A stretch of DNA of 51,520 nucleotides, from positions 1-51,520 of the forward strand of contig CAJTHM010000031.1 of assembly GCA_910576125.1 (NCBI GenBank). The letters run 5' to 3'. Within the stretch, counting starts at the first letter, position 1. Each line of letters begins with the position of its first letter. The stretch is from Lachnospiraceae bacterium (GTDB lineage: Bacteria > Bacillota > Clostridia > Lachnospirales > Lachnospiraceae). Both the position numbers and the translations under genes were made by a program. Shown here piece by piece: positions 30,685-39,873 of the stretch. A model generated the notes under the pieces. That model worked only from the letters and a program-made list of their open reading frames with translations. It was not told the DNA's origin and made no database searches.

Positions 30685-32040
30685 TTATTCGGCAGAACCG
30701 ACGGCGCTCAGAATCCGGTTCATATCGGCAATCAGGTCTCTGGAATAGGTTTCCGCCTCCCGGTAAATCTGTTCCGCTTCAGAGAATCTGCCGTTGTTCA
30801 GCGCATTGATGACAGAGGCGCCGTATTTGTGGAACTTCTGGTGCTTCGGGCCTAAACCTTCCCAGATGGGCAGGATATCGGGGATATCCGGGGTTATGGC
30901 ATAATAGAAATGGCCGAAGCCGCATTTGGAGGAATCCAGCTGCAGAGGCATGATTTTCTGGGCAAAGACCATCTTCTTCAGGTTGCCCAGCCAGGTATTG
31001 TGCGAGGAGATGGCCGAGCGCATATACTGGGCGAATTCCTGGTTCTTCAGGTGGTAGAAAGCGTCCTTTGTCATGCCGCCCATCTGCCGGACAGTCTCGT
31101 CTAACGTCTTTTCGATTTCCACTACCGGCTCCGTGGCTTTATGCAGATCCTCCCCCACTGTGCGCATGAAATCCGAACTCTCCCTCAGCTGGCTCTGCAT
31201 CTCTGTCATGGAGCTGCTGATCTCCTGGCTGAGAGCGGCGAGAGAGCTGACGGAATCGTTGATTCTGGAGACGGCAGCCTGGTTTTCATCATTCAGGGCC
31301 CAGACATTTCTGATTCTGTCGGACACGGATGCCAGAGAGTCAATGGTGCTGTTAGCGCTTTCGACACTTCTCTTAGAAGCATCTTTCATGCTTTTTACAA
31401 AATCCTCCATGCCGGATGTAAGCTTCTGAGTCTCCTCTGAAAGCTCTCTGATCTCGTTGGCCACTACGGCGAAGCCTTTCCCCGCTTCACCTGCTCTGGC
31501 GGCTTCCACGGAGGCGTTGAGCGCCAGCAGGTTGGTCTGCATGGAGATGTTGCCGATGCCGGAGATGATGCTGCTGATATGGTTGGTGATATTGAATAGC
31601 TCATCCATATTCTTCTGCATCTCCCGGGATGCTTCGATGGTCTGCTCGGAGAGATTCTTGATCGCAGTCAGCTCCTGCTGGCCGGTCTCGATTTTCTGAT
31701 ATACATCGTCCGTCTCGCCGGATACGCTGACGATCGTATTGGCCAGTTCCTCATGCTGGTTGCTGGCCTGGCCCATTGATGTGCCAAAAATTGTCTCTGT
31801 GGCGCTTGTCACTTTCTGGGAGATGTCGATTATCTTCTCTGTCTGGTGCTGCATCGTAAGGTCAAGGGAGCTAATCTGCATCACTGCATTGATATTCTTT
31901 TCGAACAGCTCCGCGAACTGCTTGCGTCCGGTGGACAGTCTCTGGTAGATTCCGCTCAATTCCGGTTCGGCGGAATAATCGGCGGCTTTCAGTTGTGAGA
32001 CAGCCTGCATGAGGACTTTTTTCTTATTTCCAATTGCCAT
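30685..32040 (-). CDS. Soluble chemoreceptor with C-terminal CZB zinc-binding domain
   Basis: A 451-residue methyl-accepting protein without TM helices. ATG 32040 (MAIGNKKKVLM) has AGAAGG seven bases upstream; a TTG nine codons earlier sits too close to an AGGAGG. The signalling domain (about 90-330) has the tip GNISMQTNLLALNASVEAAR. The C-terminal region (about 335-445) matches the chemoreceptor zinc-binding domain: SSHNTWLGNLKKM, SKCGFGHFYYAI and LGPKHQKFHKYG supply the His/Cys/His/His ligands. Such receptors sense cytoplasmic zinc or hypochlorite-type oxidants. Transcribed alone, convergent with gdhA. Confidence 0.92.
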   Translation of the reverse strand: MAIGNKKKVLMQAVSQLKAADYSAEPELSGIYQRLSTGRKQFAELFEKNINAVMQISSLDLTMQHQTEKIIDISQKVTSATETIFGTSMGQASNQHEELANTIVSVSGETDDVYQKIETGQQELTAIKNLSEQTIEASREMQKNMDELFNITNHISSIISGIGNISMQTNLLALNASVEAARAGEAGKGFAVVANEIRELSEETQKLTSGMEDFVKSMKDASKRSVESANSTIDSLASVSDRIRNVWALNDENQAAVSRINDSVSSLAALSQEISSSMTEMQSQLRESSDFMRTVGEDLHKATEPVVEIEKTLDETVRQMGGMTKDAFYHLKNQEFAQYMRSAISSHNTWLGNLKKMVFAQKIMPLQLDSSKCGFGHFYYAITPDIPDILPIWEGLGPKHQKFHKYGASVINALNNGRFSEAEQIYREAETYSRDLIADMNRILSAVGSAE

Positions 32041-32191
32041 GGCGTTACCTTCTTTCTTTAGAATCAATCACCTCCTTTTATTATACAGTAGTTTATGCTT
32101 TTTGCAAACTATTTTTCGTGAAAAGAATTATTTGACAGCTGCGGGCAGGGTGGTTAAAATGGTAAACATAGAACATAAGGGGGGCAGGATT

Positions 32192-33595
32192 ATGGAGAAC
32201 AGACCAAAACGATTGGAATTTCATCTGGGCGGCTTCGGAAAGGCGGTTCCGCTTCTGACAGCGGCGGCTATGATCGCCTGGGCGGCTTTCAGCCAGTCCA
32301 ATGTGAACGGATATGTGCTGGCTTTCTTCGCGGCGCTGGTGGCAGGCGTCCTGTTTGCTAAAGACGAGAAAGCCTATGGGGAGGCGCTGGTGTACGGGCT
32401 GGGCAAGCCCATGTTCGCGGTCATCGTGCTGTCGGTGATGCTGGCGGCAATCTCCGGCAAGCTGATTTCCTCCAGCGGCGCGGTACAGACCATTGCGGCC
32501 TATGTGGTGGCGGCCGGTCTTACGGGCAGATTTTTCGTGGCGGCCACTTTCCTTATCACCTGCCTGCTGGCCTTTGCCACGGGCACCTCGGTGGGGACTT
32601 ATTTTGTGGTGATTCCCATTCTGTTCCCGGTGGGCGTGATGGCCGGGGCGGCGCCAGAATTCATGATCGGAGCCATTGTGTCCGGAGCGGCGTTCGGCGA
32701 TAATCTGGGACCGATTTCGGATACGACGATTGCGTCTTCCACCACCCAGCGGGCGGATTTGGGGACGGTAGTCAGGACCAGGATGCGCTACAGTCTGCCG
32801 GCGGCAGCGGGCGCGCTGATTCTGTTTCTGATATTCGCCAGGGATACGGAGGCAGGGGAGGCGCTGGGTGGGGCCGAAGCAGTGGCGAAGCCTGTGAGCC
32901 TTGTGATGCTCATCGTGCCGGTGGTCATTATCGCGGCATGTCTGATGAGGAGACATCTGATTACGGCACTGTCTTACGGAATCCTTGCGGGGATTGCGGC
33001 AGGGCTGATTTCTGGCATCTATAAGGTGAGCGATATTGTGTCATTCCCCGGGGGCTTTTCCGTAGACGGGCTGATTATCTCTTCCGTCACGGGAACGGCG
33101 GGGACGGTGGCCATGCTGATTGCGGTGTTTTCCCTGTTGGGGGTGCTGGAGCGCAGCGGTCTGTTCGAGGATGTGGGGGCGCTGCTGTCCCGCTTCGCGA
33201 AAAGTGAGCGCAGCGCGGAAGCCACGATTGTCCTGTCCACAGGAATCCTGAGCATGGTGACAGGGGTGATTTCCGTGGCCATCGTGGCGCTGGGCGATTT
33301 GGTGAATGATATCGGGGAAAAGGCCGGGGTGGACAGGTACCGCCGGGCGAACCTGCTGGATTGTACAGGCTGTGTGTTCTGCTTCCTGGCGCCGTGGACG
33401 GTGCACTGCGTGATTCCGGCCCAGCAGACGGCCGCTTTCGGAGAGGGCTTCTCCGTGGCTCCGGCATCCGTGCCTTTTGTGAACTATTATTCTATCTGCA
33501 TGCTGGTGATTCTGGCAGCGGCGATTATCACAGGATACGGCAGAAAGCGACAGACGGGGGCGGACAGATGGCGGCAAAGAAATACTATGCGGTAA
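32192..33595 (+). CDS. NhaC-type Na+/H+ antiporter
   Basis: A 467-residue membrane protein starting MENRPKRLEFHLGGFGKAV; ATG 32192 has AAGGGGGGCAGGATT upstream. About eleven to twelve hydrophobic segments. The conserved segment FATGTSVGTYFVVIPILFPVG and the later GAAFGDNLGPISDTTIASS are signatures of the NhaC family, which exchange sodium (or malate/lactate in some) for protons. The loop after 270 is short and the C-terminal end is charged (GRKRQTGADRWRQ). Transcribed divergently from the soluble chemoreceptor, and its last 28 bp overlap the RNase H gene. Confidence 0.88.
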   Translation: MENRPKRLEFHLGGFGKAVPLLTAAAMIAWAAFSQSNVNGYVLAFFAALVAGVLFAKDEKAYGEALVYGLGKPMFAVIVLSVMLAAISGKLISSSGAVQTIAAYVVAAGLTGRFFVAATFLITCLLAFATGTSVGTYFVVIPILFPVGVMAGAAPEFMIGAIVSGAAFGDNLGPISDTTIASSTTQRADLGTVVRTRMRYSLPAAAGALILFLIFARDTEAGEALGGAEAVAKPVSLVMLIVPVVIIAACLMRRHLITALSYGILAGIAAGLISGIYKVSDIVSFPGGFSVDGLIISSVTGTAGTVAMLIAVFSLLGVLERSGLFEDVGALLSRFAKSERSAEATIVLSTGILSMVTGVISVAIVALGDLVNDIGEKAGVDRYRRANLLDCTGCVFCFLAPWTVHCVIPAQQTAAFGEGFSVAPASVPFVNYYSICMLVILAAAIITGYGRKRQTGADRWRQRNTMR

Positions 33596-34326
33596 AAAAG
33601 GGAAAGACCACAGGTATCTTTCAAACATGGGAAGAGTGCAGGGCTTCCGTGGAGGGATGCTCCGGCGCGGAGTACAAGGGGTTTGCGGGGCTGGAGGAGG
33701 CTGAGGCGTATCTGGGCGGCGGGCAGCGTACGGCGCCTGAAAAAATAGAGGCCGGAGAAACGGAAGACAGGGAGGATACAGGGAATGCAGCGGAGCGGGC
33801 TTCCGGGCCGGGAACGGCGGACGCCGGCAGAGGGGAGCAGGGATTCGTCAGGGACGGAGACGAAATCCCCGCCGCCGGGACGCTTCTGGCCTACGTGGAC
33901 GGCAGCTATGACAATTCTCTGAAAAAATATGCCTTTGGCTGCGTCTTTATACTGCCTGACGGCAGAATATATACGGAATATGGTAATGGGGACAATGCCC
34001 AGTCCCTGCGGCACAGGAATGTGACAGGCGAGATGCTGGGGGCCATGTATGCAGTGAAGACTGCCATGATGAGCGGTTTTTCCAAAGTGGAGCTGTGCTA
34101 TGACTACGAGGGCATTGAGAAGTGGGTCACCGGCGCATGGCGCTCCAAGACGGAGCTGACGGCGAAATACGCCGCGGCCATGCGGGAATGGAAGAAAAAT
34201 ATCACGATTTCATTCCGAAAGGTGGCGGCCCACACGAATGTGTATTATAATGAACTGGCGGATAAGATGGCGAAGACAGGGCTGCGGGAAGGAGGGGGAA
34301 TCCCTAAGGTGCGCAGTCTGGTTTGA
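33568..34326 (+). CDS. rnhA: Ribonuclease H with viroplasmin-type N-terminal domain
   Basis: A 252-residue type I RNase H. Residues 1-50 (KKYYAVKKGKTTGIFQTWEEC ... FAGLEEAEAYL) are the caulimovirus-viroplasmin/RNase H1 N-terminal hybrid-binding domain. After a Glu/Gly-rich linker comes the catalytic domain with Asp111 (YVDGSYD), Glu155 (VTGEML), Asp179 (CYDYEGIEKW) and Asp232 (ELADKMAK). It removes RNA from RNA-DNA hybrids. The start overlaps the end of the antiporter gene, so the two are cotranscribed. A 170-bp gap without signals follows. Confidence 0.95.
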   Translation: MAAKKYYAVKKGKTTGIFQTWEECRASVEGCSGAEYKGFAGLEEAEAYLGGGQRTAPEKIEAGETEDREDTGNAAERASGPGTADAGRGEQGFVRDGDEIPAAGTLLAYVDGSYDNSLKKYAFGCVFILPDGRIYTEYGNGDNAQSLRHRNVTGEMLGAMYAVKTAMMSGFSKVELCYDYEGIEKWVTGAWRSKTELTAKYAAAMREWKKNITISFRKVAAHTNVYYNELADKMAKTGLREGGGIPKVRSLV

Positions 34327-34499
34327 TACAGCGGCTATTGCGCAGTGTTCCGTATCGGCGGACTTTTCCGGGTTTCACCGGGCGGTCTGCGTGTGGGAAA
34401 GGATTTTGGTTTACGGCGGCGTTCGGGTTTGCCGTGTAAGTCTGTCAGCGGGTATCCGCTCAGGACGTCGTTTTGGAAAGTTGAGAATAAGGTAAGAAT

Positions 34500-35213
34500 A
34501 TGGAACAAATGAGGTTGAACAAATATCTGGCCCGCTGCGGCGTCTGTTCCAGACGGGACGCGGACAAACTCATAGAGCGAGGAGGCGTGCTGGTGAACGG
34601 CCAGTCCGGGCAGGCGGGACAGCTTGTGAGCGGAGAGGACGAGATTCTCGTGTCCGGCAGGCGGGTGCAGGGCGTGCGGGAGACGGTGGTGCTGGCTTTC
34701 TACAAGCCTTTCGGGGTGACCTGTACGGAAAGGGATTCACACGCGGAGCGAATTGTGTCCGATGTGGTGGATTATCCGATCCGGGTCACTTACGCGGGGC
34801 GATTGGATAAGGACTCGGAGGGGCTCCTGCTGCTGTCCAATGACGGAGATTTGATTCAGGCCATGATGAAAGGCGCGAACCGTCATGAGAAAGAATACCT
34901 GGTTAGGGTCAATCATGAGATTACGCCGGAATTTTTGGGGAAAATGTCGAAAGGGGTCTATCTGGAGGAGCTGGATATCACCACCAGGGAGTGCCGGGTG
35001 GAGCAGGAGAATAAGTTCGTGTTCCGCATGGTGCTGACGCAGGGAGTGAACCGGCAGATCAAGCGCATGTGCGCTGCCTGCGGCTATCGGGTGAGGAGCC
35101 TGAAGCGGGTACGGGTCATGCATGTGACGCTGGGGGATTTGAGGCCGGGAGAGTACAGGGAGCTTGGCTCCGGGGATATAGAGAGGCTGTACCGGGACTG
35201 CGGTTTGCGGTGA
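34500..35213 (+). CDS. rluF: 23S rRNA pseudouridine synthase, RluF-like
   Basis: A 237-residue RsuA-family enzyme. An S4 domain occupies 4-50 (RLNKYLARCGVCSRRDADKLI), then the catalytic domain with Asp103 in AGRLDKDSEGLLLL. The C-terminal VNRQIKRMCAACGYRV and LKRVRVMHV resemble RluF, which modifies U2604 of 23S rRNA, more than RsuA or RluB; target assignment is by resemblance. AAGGTAAGAAT precedes the ATG. The next gene, ligA, follows after 137 bp with a weak ribosome site. Confidence 0.88.
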   Translation: MEQMRLNKYLARCGVCSRRDADKLIERGGVLVNGQSGQAGQLVSGEDEILVSGRRVQGVRETVVLAFYKPFGVTCTERDSHAERIVSDVVDYPIRVTYAGRLDKDSEGLLLLSNDGDLIQAMMKGANRHEKEYLVRVNHEITPEFLGKMSKGVYLEELDITTRECRVEQENKFVFRMVLTQGVNRQIKRMCAACGYRVRSLKRVRVMHVTLGDLRPGEYRELGSGDIERLYRDCGLR

Positions 35214-35350
35214 CGGGCGATAAGCGGGCATGGCCGCCGACGGAGTATTGGCGCTTTTCTGCTGGCGGGAAGCGCCGTAAACGGTCTGATGTGAGCGGGA
35301 TAATAGAATTAGAAGAGTAAAGATGATGAAATAAGGATGGTTGGGAGCAA

Positions 35351-37522
35351 ATGGCGCAGTCTGAAAAAGTGGAACGGATCAAATATCTGGTGGCGACTCT
35401 GAACGAGGCCTCCAGAGCTTACTATGCGGAAGACAGAGAAATCATGAGCAACCGGGACTACGATGCCCTTTATGATGAGCTTGCGTCTCTGGAGCGGGAG
35501 ACAGGCATGGTGCTGGCGAACAGCCCTACGGTGAACGTGGGCTATGGGGCCGTGGAGGAGCTGCCGAAAGAGAGGCACGAAAGCCCGATGCTTTCTCTGG
35601 ATAAGACCAAGAGCAGAGAGGCGCTCCGGGACTGGCTGGAGGGACATGAGTCGGTTTTGAGTTGGAAGCTGGACGGTCTGACGATAGTGCTGACATACCG
35701 CGGCGGGAAGCTGGAAAAGGCAGTCACCAGGGGGAACGGGGAGACAGGCGAGGTCATCACCAACAACGCGCGGACTTTTGTGAATCTGCCCCTTAAGATT
35801 CCTTTCGAAGGAGAGCTGATTCTGCGGGGGGAGGCGGTAATCAGTTATTCGGATTTCGAGAAAATCAATGCGGGGATAGAAGATGCAGAGGCGAAGTACA
35901 AGAATCCCAGGAACCTCTGCAGCGGTTCCGTGCGCCAGCTGAACAGTGAGATTACGGCGCAGAGGAACGTCAGATTCTTTGCGTTCACGCTGGTGGACGC
36001 AGCGGGGGAAACGGGAGATTCCATAAAATCCGATGGGCCAGGGGCTGGCATGGAAACGGCGGATTTCCGCAATTCCGTGGCGGAGCAGTTCCGTTTCCTG
36101 AAAGAGCAGGGCTTTGAGGTGGTGGAGCATTATCTGGTGACGGAGGAAAATATCCTGGACACCGTGGATCTTTTCGAGAAAAAGATAGAAGACTACGACA
36201 TCCCTTCAGACGGGCTGGTGCTGACATACGACAATATCGCATACGGGCAGTCGCTGGGCCGGACGGCAAAGTTCCCCAGGCATTCCATCGCTTTCAAATG
36301 GGCGGATGAGCTGCGGGAGACCACGCTGCGGGAAATTGAATGGAGCGCCAGCCGGACAGGGCTGATCAATCCGGTGGCGATTTTCGAGCCGGTGGAGCTG
36401 GAGGGCACCACAGTGAGCCGGGCCTCTGTCCACAACATCAGCATCCTGCGGGGGCTCCAGCTGGGAATCGGGGACCGCATTACGGTATATAAGGCGAACA
36501 TGATCATTCCGCAGATTGCGGAGAACCTGACGGCCGGGGAGGAACTGGAAAGGCTGCGCATGGAAGCCGGTGTCTCCGGGGAGGCGATTGGTATGGAGGA
36601 GCCTTTGGAAGAGGACGGAGAGGCCGCTGCGGACGAACGCCCGGAAGAAAGCGATTCCGGAGAAGCGGCGCTGTCCCGGCCGGAATGGAAACTGGTAGAA
36701 ATCCCGAAAAAATGTCCGGTATGCGGCGGAGAGACGGAAATCCGTCAGGTAAATGACGTCCAGTCACTCTACTGCACCAACGAGAAATGTGCCGCCAAGC
36801 AGATCAAGGCATTCACCCTCTTCGTCAGCCGCGATGCCATGAACATCGACGGCCTGTCGGAGGCCACGCTGGAGAAATTCATCGATATGGGATTCATCCA
36901 TGAGTTCGCGGATCTCTTCCATATGGACAGGTACCAGGAGCAGATTGTGGAGATGGAGGGCTTCGGCGAGAAATCCTATCGGAATCTTATGGAAAGCATA
37001 GACCGGGCGAGGCATACCACTTTGCCCAGAGTCGTGTACGGTCTCGGCATTGCCAACATCGGCGCGGCCAATGCCAAGATGCTCTGCCGCTTTTTTGACC
37101 ATGATTTAAAACGGATGCAGGAGGCGGATGTGGAGACTTTGAGCGCCATAGACGGCGTGGGCGAAGTCATAGCGACAGCCTTTGTGAAATATATGCAGGA
37201 TGCCGACAATCTTCGGAAAATAGCGAATCTGACCAAAGAGCTGGAGATTGAGACTCCAAAGGTGGAGGAGGGGAGCCAGACACTTTCGGGCTTAAGCTTC
37301 GTCATCACCGGTTCCCTGGAGAAATTCGCCAGCCGGGCCGATATGAAAGAGGCTATTGAGCAGAAAGGCGGCAAGGTGACTGGGAGCGTCACCGGCAAGA
37401 CCGCCTGCCTGATCAATAATGATGTGACCTCTTCCTCATCGAAGAACAAGAAAGCCAGGGAACTTGGAATCCCCGTCCTGTCAGAGGAAGATTTCATGAG
37501 ACAATATGGGATAGGAATTTGA
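35351..37522 (+). CDS. ligA: NAD-dependent DNA ligase
   Basis: A 723-residue LigA, longer than most (about 660). Domain Ia, then the adenylation domain with Lys106 in WKLDGLTIVLTY (motif KxDG), RGNGETGEVITNN and GSVRQLNSE; OB fold; Zn finger CPVCGG ... CTNEKCAA; HhH domain; and C-terminal BRCT (LSGLSFVITGSL). The OB-to-zinc linker (about 400-455) is an acidic, Glu/Ala-rich insertion not found in the minimal enzyme. The variant DGLTIVL motif (rather than DGLAI) is shared by a subgroup in Lachnospiraceae. It seals nicks in replication and repair. Confidence 0.94.
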   Translation: MAQSEKVERIKYLVATLNEASRAYYAEDREIMSNRDYDALYDELASLERETGMVLANSPTVNVGYGAVEELPKERHESPMLSLDKTKSREALRDWLEGHESVLSWKLDGLTIVLTYRGGKLEKAVTRGNGETGEVITNNARTFVNLPLKIPFEGELILRGEAVISYSDFEKINAGIEDAEAKYKNPRNLCSGSVRQLNSEITAQRNVRFFAFTLVDAAGETGDSIKSDGPGAGMETADFRNSVAEQFRFLKEQGFEVVEHYLVTEENILDTVDLFEKKIEDYDIPSDGLVLTYDNIAYGQSLGRTAKFPRHSIAFKWADELRETTLREIEWSASRTGLINPVAIFEPVELEGTTVSRASVHNISILRGLQLGIGDRITVYKANMIIPQIAENLTAGEELERLRMEAGVSGEAIGMEEPLEEDGEAAADERPEESDSGEAALSRPEWKLVEIPKKCPVCGGETEIRQVNDVQSLYCTNEKCAAKQIKAFTLFVSRDAMNIDGLSEATLEKFIDMGFIHEFADLFHMDRYQEQIVEMEGFGEKSYRNLMESIDRARHTTLPRVVYGLGIANIGAANAKMLCRFFDHDLKRMQEADVETLSAIDGVGEVIATAFVKYMQDADNLRKIANLTKELEIETPKVEEGSQTLSGLSFVITGSLEKFASRADMKEAIEQKGGKVTGSVTGKTACLINNDVTSSSSKNKKARELGIPVLSEEDFMRQYGIGI

Positions 37523-37561
37523 TGATAGAAATTCTGCGGAACTGAAAGGGAGGAAAGTAAG

Positions 37562-38494
37562 ATGCCAATCAAGGTGCAAAACGATTTGCCGGCAAAAGAA
37601 ATACTGATTAACGAGAATATATTCGTCATGGATGACCTGCGCGCCATCCATCAGGACATCCGTCCTCTGGAAGTACTGATTCTGAACAACATGCCCGTCA
37701 AGCAGGACACGGAACTGCAGCTGCTGCGGGCGTTGTCCAACACGCCCCTGCAGGTGGACGTGACTTTCATAAACGTAAAGAGCCATGTGTCCCTGAATAC
37801 GCCGGCCAGCCATCTGAACAAGTTCTACACGACGCTGGACGAGGTGCGGGACAGGCAGTTTGACGGCATGATCGTGACAGGGGCTCCTGTGGAGGACATT
37901 CCTTTCGAGGAGGTGGACTACTGGGACGAAATCTGTGAAATCCTGGACTGGGCACAGACCCATGTCACCTCCACGCTGCACATCTGCTGGGCGGCCCAGG
38001 CCGGACTCTACCATTATTACGGCATCAACAAGAAGCTCCTTTCCAGGAAGCTGTTCGGCATATACGAGCATAAGGTGGAGAACCGGAAGATTCCCCTGGT
38101 GAGGGGCTTTGACGATATTTTCCTGGCGCCCCAGAGCCGCCATACGGAGACGCCCGCCGAATTGATTCATGCCTGCAAAGAACTGATGGTGCTGGCGGAG
38201 TCGCCTGTGGCCGGGGTGTATCTGGCCATGGCCGAGGAGGGGAAGAAGATATTCGTCACCGGGCATCCTGAGTATGACAGGTATTCCTTGAATAATGAAT
38301 ACCACCGGGATCTGAACAAGGGACTGCCCATTCAGGTGCCTTACAATTATTATCCCGGAGATGACCCGAAAGAGAGGCCGCTCCTCCAGTGGCGCTCCCA
38401 CAGCAACAACCTCTACAGCAACTGGCTCAACTATTATGTGTACCAGGTGACTCCCTATGAGCTGGGGAAAAGCGGAGAAGTCAGCCGCCAATAG
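37562..38494 (+). CDS. metA: Homoserine O-acetyltransferase (MetA family)
   Basis: A 310-residue MetA-family acyltransferase, first step of methionine synthesis from homoserine. Catalytic Cys142 is in LHICWAAQAG; VTGHPEYD carries the His235-Glu237 pair expected for the family. Residue 111 is Glu (TGAPVED), which in characterised MetA proteins marks use of acetyl-CoA, whereas Gly111 marks succinyl-CoA. The product should thus be O-acetylhomoserine. GGGAGGAAAGTAAG precedes the ATG. A strong bidirectional terminator follows. Confidence 0.94.
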   Translation: MPIKVQNDLPAKEILINENIFVMDDLRAIHQDIRPLEVLILNNMPVKQDTELQLLRALSNTPLQVDVTFINVKSHVSLNTPASHLNKFYTTLDEVRDRQFDGMIVTGAPVEDIPFEEVDYWDEICEILDWAQTHVTSTLHICWAAQAGLYHYYGINKKLLSRKLFGIYEHKVENRKIPLVRGFDDIFLAPQSRHTETPAELIHACKELMVLAESPVAGVYLAMAEEGKKIFVTGHPEYDRYSLNNEYHRDLNKGLPIQVPYNYYPGDDPKERPLLQWRSHSNNLYSNWLNYYVYQVTPYELGKSGEVSRQ

Positions 38495-38506
38495 AAACTG
38501 CAAAAA

Positions 38507-38541
38507 GGAGCATCCCCATATCTGCGGATGCTCTATTTTTC
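38507..38541. terminator. Bidirectional terminator between metA and the UroD-like gene
   Basis: GGAGCATCC (38507-38515) pairs with GGATGCTC (38526-38533), followed by TATTTTT on plus and CTTTTT on minus. Confidence 0.85.
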
Positions 38542-38546
38542 ACGGT

Positions 38547-39548
38547 CTATTCTTTCACAGCCCTTGTCCCGTATTCTTCCAGCAGTTCCACATATCTGCG
38601 ATAACGATCCAGCGGGCAGTCGGGAGGCGTCTGATGGTCTACGCTGGGGATGAAGCCGCCGCTCTTCATCACCGGCAGCAGACGCTCAAATTCCCCGCGC
38701 ATGGCTTCAGTGCTCTGCCGCATGGTCATCTTGTCGAAAGCCCCTATGAAGATGAAATCGGGATAAGCCTCTCTCAATGCGGCCACGTCCACGCCGGCCT
38801 GGCGCTCCAGGGGAAGCACGCCCTCGATTCCTACCCGTTTCATCCAGGGAATCATCTTGCTGACATCGCCGTCCGTGTCCACGATGACCTTGGTGCCGTG
38901 TGCCTGTATGACAGGGATGACCTTGCGGTAGTAGGGGGCAAGGAATTCGTCAAAGCATTCCTCCGAGATCATCGGGCCGTTGTTATAGCTCATATCTTCG
39001 GCAAAAGTCATGAAATCCGGGGTGAGCAGTTCGTAAACCCGGTCAAGCATCTTTATCTGATAATCCGCCAGGTCATCCAGGATACGGTGGTACAGCTCAG
39101 GATAATCATAGAAAGAATACAAATGATTCTCGATTCCGAAAAGCGTGCGCGGGAACCAAAAACCGCCGTCCAGGGAGAGCCAGATGGGGAATTCTCCGGC
39201 ATCGTGGCCTGCTTTTAACCTGCTCATAGCCTGCAGCGGGCCGGCAATCGCGTGTTCGGGATAAAGGTAGGGCAGTAGATTTTCGTAATCCTGTTCATCC
39301 TCCATGATAGGCCCGCCGTTGAATGCGGGCTGCGGGCAGTCCCCGGCCTTGTGGGGGAGCCAGAACTGTACATGCTGGTCCAATCCGAGAGATGGGGCCA
39401 GCTCATTCCAGGGAATTTCCGTGGAAAGCCCCTGACTGTGCCATGCATCGATGGTCTTGTCCCACCAGGAGGCCCATTCTATCATCGGCAGCCGGTCGTC
39501 AGGTTTTTCAAAGCGGAGCACGGCCTGGACGCGTTCACGATTTTTCAT
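38547..39548 (-). CDS. Uroporphyrinogen decarboxylase-like (URO-D/MtaA superfamily) protein
   Basis: A 333-residue TIM-barrel protein. N-terminal MKNRERVQAVLRFEKPDDRLP is the family start; GPMISEECFDEFLAPYYRKV and HGTKVIVDTDGDVSKM and FIGAFDKM are typical of the UroD-like group (MtaA, CmuA and many uncharacterised methyltransferase-like proteins). No other heme gene is near. It is divergent from rhaBA across a shared region holding an operator-like repeat, so a link with rhamnose growth is possible but unproven. AAGGAGATTGATGAT precedes the ATG. Confidence 0.85.
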   Translation of the reverse strand: MKNRERVQAVLRFEKPDDRLPMIEWASWWDKTIDAWHSQGLSTEIPWNELAPSLGLDQHVQFWLPHKAGDCPQPAFNGGPIMEDEQDYENLLPYLYPEHAIAGPLQAMSRLKAGHDAGEFPIWLSLDGGFWFPRTLFGIENHLYSFYDYPELYHRILDDLADYQIKMLDRVYELLTPDFMTFAEDMSYNNGPMISEECFDEFLAPYYRKVIPVIQAHGTKVIVDTDGDVSKMIPWMKRVGIEGVLPLERQAGVDVAALREAYPDFIFIGAFDKMTMRQSTEAMRGEFERLLPVMKSGGFIPSVDHQTPPDCPLDRYRRYVELLEEYGTRAVKE

Positions 39549-39666
39549 ATCATCAATCTCCTTTGCTTTTTTCTGGAATTGATATCATGTTATCATGAAT
39601 CTGTGCCCGGCGTAAATGTGGCGAGGTTATTTTTTAAAAAAATTCTCCGGAAAACAATACCATATA

Positions 39667-39835
39667 GTTTGCAAAAGACAGTATATTTCCAGACTGCAAA
39701 CCGATACATCGGGCAAAAAAAGATGTGGGATTCACATTTTTTTATGCATATTTCACATGAAAAAAGTCCGGGCAGGCTTTCTTTTTGGAGAAAATGAAAA
39801 AAATCCTTTTTTTGTTCCGGGAAATATGATACAAT
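39667..39835 (+). promoter_or_regulatory. rhaBA promoter region
   Basis: An extended -10 promoter TG-A-TACAAT (TG at 39827, TACAAT at 39830-39835) lies 38 bp before rhaB. Upstream, GTTTGCA (39667-39673) and TGCAAAC (39695-39701) form a 7-bp inverted repeat with 21-bp spacing, a possible activator or repressor site. The intervening 39549-39826 DNA is AT-rich and otherwise shows no gene. Confidence 0.5.
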
Positions 39836-39873
39836 CGCTTTATTACAAGAGGAATGAAAGGAGAGGGATGGCA

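Noticed and set aside
39616..39873. N-terminal extension of rhamnulokinase
   Set aside because: It crosses the promoter region and the true start has a ribosome site and the family's MDSFKYYLAIDIG-type beginning.
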